From Sphingomonas changbaiensis NBRC 104936 (GTDB taxonomy: Bacteria; Pseudomonadota; Alphaproteobacteria; Sphingomonadales; Sphingomonadaceae), in NCBI RefSeq assembly GCF_000974765.1, contig NZ_BBWU01000048.1, positions 1-64,000 on the forward strand: a DNA stretch of 64,000 nt, read 5' to 3'. Every line of letters begins with the position of its first letter. Within the stretch, counting starts at the first letter, position 1. The notes below the pieces were generated by a model. It was not told where the DNA came from. It did no database searches and saw only the letters and a program-made list of their open reading frames with translations. This document shows, piece after piece, positions 26,792-35,312 of this stretch. Both the position numbers and the translations under genes were made by a program.

Positions 26792-28072
26792 ATGCACGCC
26801 CGCACACCCCACCGCCTCCGTTCCATCCTCGGCGGATCGGCGGGGAACCTGGTCGAATGGTATGACTGGTACGCGTACAGCGCCTTCACCCTCTACTTCG
26901 CCCACGCCTTCTTCCCGGCAGAGGACCGCACCGCCCAGCTGCTGAGCGCCGCCGCGGTGTTCGCGGTCGGCTTCCTGATGCGCCCGATCGGCGGCTGGCT
27001 GATGGGCGTTTATGCCGACCGCCAGGGCCGCAAGGCGGGCCTGACCCTGTCTGTCTCGCTGATGTGCGCGGGCTCGCTCGCGATCGCGGTGACGCCCACC
27101 TATGCGCAGATCGGCCCGCTCGCGCCGCTGATCCTGGTCGTCGCCCGCATGGTCCAGGGCCTCAGCCTCGGCGGCGAATACGGCGCCAGCGCGACCTACC
27201 TCTCGGAAATGGCGGGCCGGAAGCACCGCGGTTTCTGGTCGAGCTTCCAATATGTGACCCTGATCGCCGGCCAGCTCACCGCGCTCGCACTACTGCTGGT
27301 CATCCGATCGGTGCTGACCAAGGACGACATGTTCGCCTGGGGCTGGCGCATTCCGTTCCTGGTCGGCGGTACGCTCGCGGTCATCGTCTTCTGGATCCGC
27401 CGCCGCCTCGCCGAGACCGAATCGTTCGAGAACGCGAAAGCCACCGATGCGCCGCGCTCGACCGCGCTCGCGCTGTTCCGCGACCATCCGCGCGAGGCAT
27501 TCACGGTCATGGCGCTCACCGCCGGCGGCACGCTCGCCTTTTATGCCTATTCGATCTACCTGCAGAAATTCCTCGCCAACACCTCGGGGTTCAGCCCCGC
27601 GACGGCAAGCGCGATCATGGCCGCCGCCCTGCTGCTGTTCATGTGCGTCCAGCCGCTGGCGGGCGCCTTGTCCGACCGGATCGGCCGCAAGCCGCTGATG
27701 ATCGGCTTCGGCGTGCTGGGCCTCGTCTTCACCTGGCCGATCTTCACGACCCTGGAGACGGTGCGTGACCCCTGGATGGCCTTCGCGATCGTCTGCGCCG
27801 CGCTGCTGATCGTGACCGGCTACACCTCGATCAACGCGGTGGTGAAGGCCGAGCTCTTCCCCGCCCATATCCGCGCGCTCGGCGTCGCTTTCCCCTACGC
27901 GCTCGCCAACACGCTCTTCGGCGGCACCGCCGAAGCGGTCGCCCTCTGGCTCAAGGACCAGGGCCTCGAACGCGGCTTCTACGCCTATGTCGCCGCGCTG
28001 ATCGGCCTGTCCCTGATCGTCTACCTCCGCATGCCCGAAACCCGCGACCAGAGCCGGATCGTGGAGGATTAA
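26792..28072 (+). CDS. MFS transporter, metabolite:H+ symporter (MHS) family
   Basis: Twelve-helix inner-membrane symporter of 426 residues. The start resembles alpha-ketoglutarate/dicarboxylate permeases (GGSAGNLVEWYDWYAYSAF), with the MFS loop motif YADRQGRKAG between helices 2 and 3, RMVQGLSLGGEYG in helix 4 and its repeat SDRIGRKPLM in the second half. The substrate is probably a carboxylate, which would fit the glyoxylate gene upstream. An AGAAGG site precedes the ATG. Its stop overlaps the stop of the convergent Doc gene. Confidence 0.87.
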   Translation: MHARTPHRLRSILGGSAGNLVEWYDWYAYSAFTLYFAHAFFPAEDRTAQLLSAAAVFAVGFLMRPIGGWLMGVYADRQGRKAGLTLSVSLMCAGSLAIAVTPTYAQIGPLAPLILVVARMVQGLSLGGEYGASATYLSEMAGRKHRGFWSSFQYVTLIAGQLTALALLLVIRSVLTKDDMFAWGWRIPFLVGGTLAVIVFWIRRRLAETESFENAKATDAPRSTALALFRDHPREAFTVMALTAGGTLAFYAYSIYLQKFLANTSGFSPATASAIMAAALLLFMCVQPLAGALSDRIGRKPLMIGFGVLGLVFTWPIFTTLETVRDPWMAFAIVCAALLIVTGYTSINAVVKAELFPAHIRALGVAFPYALANTLFGGTAEAVALWLKDQGLERGFYAYVAALIGLSLIVYLRMPETRDQSRIVED

Positions 28073-28449
28073 GCGAGGTGCTGGCGGAACCAGTCGGCCA
28101 TCTGAGCCTCGGTCAACTCGCCCGCTGCGAGCGCAAGGAAAGCTACGACCACCTCAGGGTCGGTTGCCGTCAGATCGTAGCCATTCAGGTTCAGAAAAGC
28201 TTCGCTGACGACCGCTGCCGTGCGCTTGTTGCCGTCTACAAAGGGATGGTTTCGCGCCAGGCCGAAGGCGTACGCGGCCGCCAGCGCGGCTGCATCCGGT
28301 TCGCCATAAGCGGCCAGGCTGAGCGGTCTGGAGAGCGCGCTTTCCAGCAATGCTTCGTCCCGAACCCCGTCTCCGCCGCCGTGTTCGGCGATCTGGGCGC
28401 GGTGCGCCGCAAGGGCGGCGTCAACGCCGACCCAAATCCATTGAGCCAT
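28069..28449 (-). CDS. Doc-type (Fic fold) toxin of a type II toxin-antitoxin pair
   Basis: A 126-residue death-on-curing protein with the motif HPFVDGNKRTA (about 68-78), close to the HxFxDGNKR of Doc. Known Doc inactivates EF-Tu by phosphorylation; the catalytic His, Asp and Lys are present. The ATG follows directly after the antitoxin's TAG (TAGATG), so both come from one transcript. The stop overlaps that of the MHS transporter on the other strand. Confidence 0.88.
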   Translation of the reverse strand: MAQWIWVGVDAALAAHRAQIAEHGGGDGVRDEALLESALSRPLSLAAYGEPDAAALAAAYAFGLARNHPFVDGNKRTAAVVSEAFLNLNGYDLTATDPEVVVAFLALAAGELTEAQMADWFRQHLA

Positions 28450-28677
28450 CTACTTCGCCAATTCGCGAAGGGCTCGTTTTCTACGCTCCATGACAGCACG
28501 CGCCGCCGCCATTTGGGCCTCGAAGTCAGCCTCGAACGGCTTCAGCCGGATTCCGTCGTCGTTGGTCTCGACGGAAATCATCCCGCCCGGCTCGGCATGC
28601 AGCTTGGCAAGCAGATCCCGCGGGAGGATCACGCCCGCGGAGTTTCCGATCTTAACGACCTTCAGCGGCTTGTTCAT
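28450..28677 (-). CDS. AbrB/MazE-type (SpoVT fold) antitoxin
   Basis: A 75-residue protein with a swapped-hairpin DNA-binding N-terminus (KPLKVVKIGNSAGVILPRDLL) and a charged C-terminal helix (AQMAAARAVMERRKRALREL) that should wrap the toxin. Classical Doc partners are Phd proteins; here the antitoxin is of the AbrB class. An 8-base palindrome GTTATAAC lies just upstream (28684-28691) and may be its autoregulatory site. Confidence 0.85.
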   Translation of the reverse strand: MNKPLKVVKIGNSAGVILPRDLLAKLHAEPGGMISVETNDDGIRLKPFEADFEAQMAAARAVMERRKRALRELAK

Positions 28678-28683
28678 ACCATC

Positions 28684-28691
28684 GTTATAAC
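28684..28691. promoter_or_regulatory. palindrome GTTATAAC before the antitoxin start
   Basis: Perfect 8-base palindrome seven bases upstream of the antitoxin ATG, in a spot where a dimeric AbrB-type antitoxin would repress its operon. It may also contain the -10 element. Confidence 0.4.
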
Positions 28692-28749
28692 AGAAGGGCG
28701 GCCCCGGTTCAAACCGACGCCGCCCCGATCTGCTCCATTCCAGACTGGC

Positions 28750-31062
28750 TTACGCCTTCACGTCCGCCTTGGCGCCCTTCTTCTTGGGCTTCTTCGGCGG
28801 GGCGGCGACGATCTCGAAGGCGAGGGCCTCGTCCTTCAGGTGGACCTTCACTTCGCCGCCATGGACCAGCTTGCCGAACAGCAGCTCTTCCGCGAGCGGC
28901 TGCTTGACCTTTTCCTGGATCAGCCGGCCCATCGGGCGGGCGCCGTAGAGCTTGTCATAGCCCTTCGCGGTCAGCCACGTCTTGGCGTCGTCGTCGAGCT
29001 GGATGTGCACGTCGCGGTCGGCCAGCTGCAGCTCCAGCTGCAGGATGAACTTGTCGACCACGCGGGCAACCACTTCCGGCGGCAGATAGCCGAACGGCAC
29101 GATCGCATCGAGGCGGTTGCGGAACTCCGGCGTGAACATCCGCTTGACCGCTTCCTCGTCCTCGCCCTCGCGGCTGGAAACGCCGAAGCCCAGCGCCTCG
29201 CGCGCCATGTCCGACGCGCCGGCATTGGTGGTCATGATCAGGATCGTGTTCCTGAAATCGACCGTCTTGCCGTGGTGGTCGGTCAGCTTGCCGTTGTCCA
29301 TCACCTGAAGGAGGATGTTGAACAGGTCCGGGTGCGCCTTCTCGATCTCGTCGAGCAGCAGCACCGAATGGGGCTGCTGGTCGACCGCGTCGGTCAAGAG
29401 CCCGCCCTGATCATAGCCGACATAGCCCGGAGGCGCGCCGATCAGCCGGCTGACCGAGTGGCGCTCCATATATTCGGACATGTCGAACCGCTGGAGCGGA
29501 ATGCCCATGATCGAGGCGAGCTGGCGCGCGACCTCGGTCTTGCCGACGCCGGTCGGGCCGGTGAACAGGTAATTGCCAATCGGCTTGTCGGGATCGCGCA
29601 GGCCGGCACGGCTAAGCTTGATCGCCGACGACAGCTTCTCGATCGCGATATCCTGGCCGAACACGACCCGCTTCAGGTCGGTTTCCAGGCTTTCGAGGCT
29701 CTTCTTGTCGTCGGCGGACACGCTCTTCGGCGGAATGCGCGCCATCGTCGCGATCACCGCCTCGATCTCCTTCGAGGTGATCGTTTTCTTGCGCTTGTTC
29801 GGCGCCACCAGCATCTGCATCGCCCCGACTTCGTCGATCACGTCGATCGCCTTGTCGGGCAGCTTGCGGTCGTTGATGTAGCGCGCCGAGAGTTCCACCG
29901 CCGACTTGATCGCGTCGGGCGTGTACTTGACGCTGTGATGGTTCTCGAACGCCGAGCGCAAGCCGGCGAGGATCTTGATCGTGTCCTCGACCGTCGGCTC
30001 GTTCACGTCGATCTTCTGGAAGCGCCGCAGCAGCGCGCGGTCCTTCTCGAAGTGGTTGCGGAACTCCTTGTAGGTGGTCGAGCCGATGCAGCGGATCACG
30101 CCGCCCGACAGCGCCGGCTTCAACAGGTTCGACGCGTCCATCGCGCCGCCCGAGGTCGCGCCGGCGCCGATCACCGTGTGGATCTCGTCGATGAACAGGA
30201 TCGCGTGCGGCAGCTTCTCGAGCTCGCCCACCACCGCCTTCAGCCGCTCCTCGAAGTCGCCGCGATAACGCGTGCCGGCCAGCAGCGCGCCCATGTCGAG
30301 CGCGTAGATGACGGCGGGCTTCAGCACTTCGGGCACGTCGCCCTCGACGATCTTGCGCGCCAGTCCTTCCGCGATCGCGGTCTTGCCGACGCCCGGATCG
30401 CCCACATAGAGCGGATTGTTCTTGGACCGGCGGCAGAGGATCTGGATCGTCCGGTCGACCTCCGGGCCGCGGCCGATCAGCGGATCGACCTTGCCGTCCT
30501 TGGCCTTGGCGTTGAGATCGACGCAGAACTGCTTCAGCGCGCTCTCGTTCTTCTGCTTGCCTTCGGCCTTCTGGGTCTTTTCCTCTTCCGCGCCCTTCAC
30601 TTCGCGCGTCTCCGGGGGCGTGCCGCCCTTGCCGACGCCGTGGCTGATATAGCTGACCGCATCGAGACGGCTCATGTCCTGCTGCTGGAGGAAATAGACG
30701 GCGTAGCTCTCGCGCTCGGAAAACAGCGCGACGAGCACGTTCGCGCCGGTCACTTCATCGCGGCCGGACGACTGCACGTGCAGGATCGCGCGCTGGACGA
30801 CGCGCTGGAAGCCGCTGGTCGGCGACGGATCGGTCTCGCCCTCGACGCGCAGCGCCTCGAGCTCGGTATCCAGATAATGGGTGACCGCGTCCTTCAGCTC
30901 GCCCAGATCGACGCCGCAGGCGACCATCACCTTGGATGCATCGCTGTCGTCGGTCAGCGCGAGAAGAAGATGCTCGAGCGTCGCATATTCGTGGCGGCGG
31001 CTGGACGCCTGCGTCAGCGCCTTGTGCAGCGTGGTCTCGAGCGCGGGGGCAAAAGAGGGCAT
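28750..31062 (-). CDS. clpA: ClpA, ATPase subunit of ClpAP protease
   Basis: Hexameric AAA+ unfoldase that feeds substrates, including N-end-rule proteins given by ClpS, to ClpP. 770 residues: Clp-N repeat domain (1-150), a linker rich in Lys/Glu (about 160-185), AAA-1 with GDPGVGKTAI (Walker A) and LFIDEIHT (Walker B), AAA-2 with GPTGVGKTEVARQ and LLLDEIEKAHPD. It lacks the long coiled coil of ClpB. The tail is strongly basic (PPKKPKKKGAKADVKA). No clpS lies next to it. Confidence 0.95.
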   Translation of the reverse strand: MPSFAPALETTLHKALTQASSRRHEYATLEHLLLALTDDSDASKVMVACGVDLGELKDAVTHYLDTELEALRVEGETDPSPTSGFQRVVQRAILHVQSSGRDEVTGANVLVALFSERESYAVYFLQQQDMSRLDAVSYISHGVGKGGTPPETREVKGAEEEKTQKAEGKQKNESALKQFCVDLNAKAKDGKVDPLIGRGPEVDRTIQILCRRSKNNPLYVGDPGVGKTAIAEGLARKIVEGDVPEVLKPAVIYALDMGALLAGTRYRGDFEERLKAVVGELEKLPHAILFIDEIHTVIGAGATSGGAMDASNLLKPALSGGVIRCIGSTTYKEFRNHFEKDRALLRRFQKIDVNEPTVEDTIKILAGLRSAFENHHSVKYTPDAIKSAVELSARYINDRKLPDKAIDVIDEVGAMQMLVAPNKRKKTITSKEIEAVIATMARIPPKSVSADDKKSLESLETDLKRVVFGQDIAIEKLSSAIKLSRAGLRDPDKPIGNYLFTGPTGVGKTEVARQLASIMGIPLQRFDMSEYMERHSVSRLIGAPPGYVGYDQGGLLTDAVDQQPHSVLLLDEIEKAHPDLFNILLQVMDNGKLTDHHGKTVDFRNTILIMTTNAGASDMAREALGFGVSSREGEDEEAVKRMFTPEFRNRLDAIVPFGYLPPEVVARVVDKFILQLELQLADRDVHIQLDDDAKTWLTAKGYDKLYGARPMGRLIQEKVKQPLAEELLFGKLVHGGEVKVHLKDEALAFEIVAAPPKKPKKKGAKADVKA

Positions 31063-31078
31063 TCAGGTTACTCCTGGG

Positions 31079-31096
31079 GCCCGGCGGGTGCCGGGC
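31079..31096 (-). promoter_or_regulatory. GC hairpin in the clpA leader
   Basis: Inverted repeat GCCCGGC-GGGT-GCCGGGC, 16 bases upstream of the clpA ATG. It would fold in the transcript leader near the ribosome site; whether it regulates translation is unknown. Confidence 0.35.
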
Positions 31097-31197
31097 ACCG
31101 CTTCTGTCCTAATGTCGGAGACGGTCTTCCGTTCATCAACCCCGGCATATTACCGTCTCCATCGGCCCGCCGCTGTGACAAAGGGCACCGCGCCGAG

Positions 31198-31395
31198 TCA
31201 TCGCTTGAATAGAGCGTCAGCGCTTGCGCGGTGGTTAACCGCGCGTTCGATCTTGCCTTTGGCGCGCGCGATCTCGCCTTCCAGCGCGGCGATCCGGGCC
31301 TGCAGCTCTTCGACCGACATCGGATCGAGGTCCTGCTTCAGCAGCATAACCAGCGGATCCCCCGGATTTTTCGGCAGGATATCGTCCAGGTCCAT
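31198..31395 (-). CDS. DUF1192 small protein
   Basis: A 65-residue acidic start (DLDDILPKNPGDP) followed by a predicted coiled coil (MSVEELQARIAALEGEIARAKGKIE, shown here in part: EELQARIAALEGEIARAKGK). This matches DUF1192, a short cytosolic protein of alphaproteobacteria without known role. It is divergent from the quinone oxidoreductase, a neighbour often seen with it. Confidence 0.82.
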   Translation of the reverse strand: MDLDDILPKNPGDPLVMLLKQDLDPMSVEELQARIAALEGEIARAKGKIERAVNHRASADALFKR

Positions 31396-31454
31396 GACCG
31401 GAACGTTGACCCGCTACGCCCCCAAGTCAATTAGGGCGCTCACGCTTTCTGGGG

Positions 31455-32465
31455 ATGACTGTGATCGATTTGCCCAAGATGATGATCGCGATCGACCCGG
31501 AGACGCCCGGCGGGCCCGAGGTGCTGAAGCCCGTCGAGCGCCCCGTGCCGAGCCCCGGCGAAGGCGAGGTGCTGATCAAGGTGGCGGCCGCGGGAGTCAA
31601 TCGCCCCGACGTGCTGCAGCGCCAGGGCGGCTACCCGCCGCCCCCGGGCGCGCCTTCGATCCCGGGCCTGGAAGTCGCCGGGCAGGTCGTCGCGGCCAGC
31701 GGCCTGGCCGAAGAGGCGCTGATCGGCCAGCCGGTCTGCGCCTTGATCCCCGGCGGCGGCTATGCCGAATATGCGGTCGCCCCCGCCGGCTCGTGCCTGA
31801 TCGTGCCCGAAGCGCTGACGTTGGTCGAAGCGGCGGCGATGCCGGAGACACTGTTCACCGTCTGGGTGAACCTGTTCGAGCGCGCGTTCGTCGGCGACGG
31901 CGATGCGGTGCTGCTCCATGGCGGCACCAGCGGCATCGGCACGATGGCGATCAGCCTTTCCAGGCTGTTCGGCCTCAGGATGATCGTCACCTGCGGATCG
32001 GACGAGAAATGCGCGCGCGCCCTGGAGCTCGGCGCGGAACACGCGATCAACTACAAGACGCAGGACTTCGTCGCCGAAACCAAGCAGGCCACCGGCGGCA
32101 AAGGGGTGCAGGCGGTGATCGACATGGTCGGCGGCGACTATCTGTCGCGCAATCTCGAATGCCTGGCGGAGGAAGGCCGGCACGTCTCGATCGCGGTCCA
32201 GCGCGGGGCTACGGCCGAAATCCCGATCTTCGACATCATGCGCCGCCGCCTGACCCTGACCGGATCGACGCTCCGTCCCCGTTCCCGGGAGTTCAAGCAG
32301 CTGGTCGCCGACGAGCTCGACCGGATGGTCTGGCCGCACGTGCGGGCCGGCCGGCTGAAGCCCGTCATCGACTCCACGTTTCCTCTGGCCGAGGCCGCCC
32401 AGGCGCACGCCCGGATGGATGCGGGCGACCATGTCGGCAAGATCGTGCTGACGGTGGGTGGATAA
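31455..32465 (+). CDS. NAD(P)H-quinone oxidoreductase, zinc-free MDR (PIG3/Qor type)
   Basis: A 336-residue medium-chain dehydrogenase/reductase. GroES-like N-terminal domain with AAGVNRPDVLQRQGGYPPPP, the PIG3-type quinone reductase signature, then a Rossmann domain with LHGGTSGIGTMAISLSRLFG (nucleotide site). It lacks zinc-ligand residues. It probably reduces quinones or reactive enones with NADPH in the cytosol. The first ATG has GGGG immediately upstream, which is tight; ATGs at 31479 and 31482 are alternatives. Confidence 0.87.
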   Translation: MTVIDLPKMMIAIDPETPGGPEVLKPVERPVPSPGEGEVLIKVAAAGVNRPDVLQRQGGYPPPPGAPSIPGLEVAGQVVAASGLAEEALIGQPVCALIPGGGYAEYAVAPAGSCLIVPEALTLVEAAAMPETLFTVWVNLFERAFVGDGDAVLLHGGTSGIGTMAISLSRLFGLRMIVTCGSDEKCARALELGAEHAINYKTQDFVAETKQATGGKGVQAVIDMVGGDYLSRNLECLAEEGRHVSIAVQRGATAEIPIFDIMRRRLTLTGSTLRPRSREFKQLVADELDRMVWPHVRAGRLKPVIDSTFPLAEAAQAHARMDAGDHVGKIVLTVGG

Positions 32466-32547
32466 GCGAGGCTTATCGGCGGTTCGTCGAAACTGATTGG
32501 CGTGGACGCCGTCCCCATGACAGCGCCGGCCCGCACAGGAGGGCGAT

Positions 32548-33186
32548 ATGGACGGGCAGCTGATCCTTCACGAAGACGCGCGGTCGGGCAATTGCTACAA
32601 GATCCGGCTGACGGCCGCGCATCTCGACGTGCCGCTGACCCGGCACAATTACGATATCATGCGCGGCGAAACCCGTACGCCCGCGTTCCTCGGCACCGTG
32701 AACGCCAATGGCCGCATCCCCGTCCTTCAGGTCGGCGACCGCTTCCTTCCGGAAAGCAATGCCGCCTGCTTCTGGCTCGCCGACGGATCGCACCTGATCC
32801 CGCATGACCGCTTCGCCCGCGCCGACATGCTGCACTGGATGTTCTGGGAACAATATAATCACGAGCCCAACGTCGCGACGTTGCGCTTCTGGCGCGTGTT
32901 CGTCGGTGAGGACCGGCTGACGGAGGCGCAGCAGGTGCAATTGCCTGCCAAGCGGACCGCGGGCGAGGCGGCGCTTCGTCTGATGGACGAGCATCTGGCC
33001 GGTCGCGACTGGTTCGCCGGCGGCGCCTTCAGCCTCGCCGACATCTGCCTCTATGCCTATACGCACGTTGCTGAAGACGGCGGGTTCGACCTTGGCGCCT
33101 ACCCGCATGTCGGCCGCTGGCTCGCCGCAGTGGCGGCCTTGCCGGGGCATATCGCAATGGAGCCCGAAGCGGCGCTGGCTGCCTAG
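32548..33186 (+). CDS. glutathione S-transferase family protein
   Basis: A 212-residue two-domain GST. Thioredoxin-like N-terminal domain: SGNCYKIRLTAAHLDVPL, with NANGRIPVLQVGD (cis-Pro) and LPESNAACFWLAD (glutathione gamma-glutamyl site, about 70). Helical C-terminal domain contains FSLADICLYAYTHVAED, the conserved N-capping box. The substrate is unknown. It converges on ribF with a 4-base overlap of stops. Confidence 0.9.
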   Translation: MDGQLILHEDARSGNCYKIRLTAAHLDVPLTRHNYDIMRGETRTPAFLGTVNANGRIPVLQVGDRFLPESNAACFWLADGSHLIPHDRFARADMLHWMFWEQYNHEPNVATLRFWRVFVGEDRLTEAQQVQLPAKRTAGEAALRLMDEHLAGRDWFAGGAFSLADICLYAYTHVAEDGGFDLGAYPHVGRWLAAVAALPGHIAMEPEAALAA

Positions 33187-34106
33187 CCGAGCAGGCGCTG
33201 CGCCTCGGCGCAGTCGCGTTCGATCTGCGCCTTCAGTGCGTCGAGGCTGTCGAATTTCTCTTCCGGCCGCAGCCAGCGGTGCAGCTCGACCTCGATCGTT
33301 TGTCCGTAGAGATCGCCCGGGTCGCCGAAGAAATACGGCTCGAGCAGTTCCTTCGGTGGATCGAAGCTTGGCCGAATCCCCAGATTGGCCGCTCCATCCA
33401 TCACGCGCCCGTCCGGCAGCCGCCCGCGCACGGCATAAACGCCGTAGCGGGGGCGCAGATAGCGATCGAGATCGATGTTCGCGGTCGGATAGCCGATCGT
33501 GCGGCCAAGCTTGGCGCCGTGCTGCACCACGCCCTCGATCGCGAACGGCCGCGTCAGCAGGCGCTCGGCCGTGGCGCAATCGCCGGCCTGCAGCGCCTCG
33601 CGGATGCGACTGGAAGAGACCGGTTCGCCGTCGAGGGCGACCGGCGCCACCGCTTCGGCGAACAGGCCGTCCCTGGCGGCAAGCTCGGCCAGGACGGCGG
33701 CATCGCCGGAACGGCCCTTGCCGAATGTGAAGTCCTCGCCGGTCACCACGCCCGCGGCGCCGATCAGCCCGACCAGCCGCTCCGCTACGAATGCCTCGGC
33801 CGAAAGCCCGGCCAGCGCGGCATCGAAGTGGAAGACGACCATCGCATCGGCGCCCGCTGCGGCGAACAGTCGCTGGCGCTGGTCGAGCGTGGTCAGGCGG
33901 AACGGCGGCGCGTCGGGCTGGAAGAAGCGCACCGGGTGCGGGTCGAACGTCGCCACCAGGGCAGGCCGGCCCTCGGCTCGCGCGCGTGCGATCGCGCGGC
34001 CCGCAACAGCTTGATGGCCAAGGTGAAATCCGTCGAAATTGCCAAGCGCGACGACTCCGCCGCGCAAGCTCGCCGGAACCGCCGAGCCGCCGTCCAGCCG
34101 CTCCAT
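33183..34106 (-). CDS. ribF: RibF, bifunctional riboflavin kinase / FAD synthetase
   Basis: Phosphorylates riboflavin to FMN and adenylates FMN to FAD. 307 residues. N-terminal nucleotidyltransferase: GNFDGFHLGHQAV (HxGH), and SSSRIREAL (about 155-163). C-terminal kinase: LGRTIGYPTANIDLD and YGVYAVRG. In related genomes ribF is often beside ileS-lspA; here it lies 20 kb away. Confidence 0.94.
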   Translation of the reverse strand: MERLDGGSAVPASLRGGVVALGNFDGFHLGHQAVAGRAIARARAEGRPALVATFDPHPVRFFQPDAPPFRLTTLDQRQRLFAAAGADAMVVFHFDAALAGLSAEAFVAERLVGLIGAAGVVTGEDFTFGKGRSGDAAVLAELAARDGLFAEAVAPVALDGEPVSSSRIREALQAGDCATAERLLTRPFAIEGVVQHGAKLGRTIGYPTANIDLDRYLRPRYGVYAVRGRLPDGRVMDGAANLGIRPSFDPPKELLEPYFFGDPGDLYGQTIEVELHRWLRPEEKFDSLDALKAQIERDCAEAQRLLG

Positions 34107-34292
34107 GGCCGCGGGCTATAGTGATTCGCCCGCCCGCTTGGAAGCAGCGCCGACGAGTCGAAGCGCACTGACGATGAGCTGAAAAGTTCCCGCCATTCAT
34201 CGGAACTTGGGTTCGAGTCGCCGCACGACGGATGACTCGGGAAGCGGCCCTTCCCTACAGCGCTGTCAGCGAGAGCGGGGACACTCTTTACA

Positions 34293-34808
34293 ATGAAATT
34301 CGGTCGCAGCGCCGTGTTTGGCGCCACTTTGTTGTTTGCTTCGATGTTTGGGATCACGCCGGCCAGCGCTCAGTTCTGGCAGTGCGTGCCCTATGCGCGG
34401 ATGATTTCCGGCATCGATATCCACGGCAACGCCGGCACCTGGTGGGACCAGGCGGCGGGCCGCTATGATCGCGGTCATGCGCCGGAAGTCGGCAGCGTGA
34501 TGGTGCTGAAGCCGCACGGCAAAATGACCATCGGCCATGTCGCGATGGTGAGCGGTATCGTGTCCGATCGCGAGATCACGGTCACCCACGCCAATTGGTC
34601 GCGGCCGGGCGGCATCGAAAAGGACGTCCGCGTCGTCGACGTCTCGCCCGAGGGCGACTGGAGCGAAGTGAAGGTCTGGTACGCCGGGGTCGACGATCTG
34701 GGCGGCACGACCTACCCCACGTTCGGCTTTATCTATCCGAAGAGCGCGCCGGTGCAGTATGCCGACGCATCAGGCGGCGCCGGTTCGCGCGGCGCCGCCC
34801 TCAACTAA
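34293..34808 (+). CDS. exported CHAP-domain protein (peptidoglycan amidase-like)
   Basis: A 171-residue protein with signal peptide (cleavage near ASA-QFW, about residue 26) and a CHAP domain: nucleophile Cys in QCVPYAR, His in IGHVAMVSG, and an Asn in HANWSRPGG. It probably cuts peptide bonds of peptidoglycan in the periplasm. CHAP proteins of this layout are widespread in sphingomonads. It is convergent with the Tyr/Gly-rich protein. Confidence 0.87.
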   Translation: MKFGRSAVFGATLLFASMFGITPASAQFWQCVPYARMISGIDIHGNAGTWWDQAAGRYDRGHAPEVGSVMVLKPHGKMTIGHVAMVSGIVSDREITVTHANWSRPGGIEKDVRVVDVSPEGDWSEVKVWYAGVDDLGGTTYPTFGFIYPKSAPVQYADASGGAGSRGAALN

Positions 34809-34811
34809 GCT

Positions 34812-35207
34812 TTAATAGCGATCGCAGACGCGGACCCGGCGCCAGCGGCCGCGCCAATCGTCCCACTGCCGGTCGGTCCAGCAACGCCGCGGCGCGTAGT
34901 ACGAACCGTAGCCATAGCCATAGGGCTGGGCATAATAGCCGTCGCCATAGCCGCCATAGCCATAGGCATAGGGCCGGCCGTAATAGCCACCGCCATAATA
35001 GCCATCACCATAATAGCCACGGTGCGAACTCGATCCGATCGCCGCACCCAGCGCGAGGCCCAGCGCGCCGGCGCCGAGCGCCAGGCCGGCCCGGTCCCCA
35101 CGATGACCATAATAACGATGATGCCATTGCGCATCGGCCGGCGTCGACGCGGCCAGCAAGGTCGCGCCGGCGAGCAGACCGGCGGTGAGTTTGGTGGAAA
35201 GTTTCAC
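34812..35207 (-). CDS. exported Tyr/Gly-rich protein
   Basis: A 131-residue protein starting at GTG (35207), six bases after AAGGAGA. Signal peptide with cleavage near ADA-QWH (about 26), then a glycine-zipper-like hydrophobic stretch (GLALGAGALGLALGAAIG), a tandem GYYG/PYGYG-rich region of about 45 residues, and an RCW...RVRVCDRY end with two cysteines. The repeats are low complexity. It resembles small envelope proteins of unknown function in sphingomonads; I cannot name a function. Confidence 0.7.
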   Translation of the reverse strand: MKLSTKLTAGLLAGATLLAASTPADAQWHHRYYGHRGDRAGLALGAGALGLALGAAIGSSSHRGYYGDGYYGGGYYGRPYAYGYGGYGDGYYAQPYGYGYGSYYAPRRCWTDRQWDDWRGRWRRVRVCDRY

Positions 35208-35312
35208 CCTCTGTCTCCTTCGACAACACATGGAATCGACGCGGGGCAAGCCCTACGGTTCCAACGTGCCCCAAATAGCTAAGTGCATCTTAACCTTGGC
35301 GGAACAGTGCGT

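Noticed and set aside
28078-31212. Open frame of 1044 codons on the plus strand opposite clpA
   Set aside because: It is the mirror of clpA in a high-GC genome; the translation is rich in Arg, Asp, Leu and His and shows no family resemblance.
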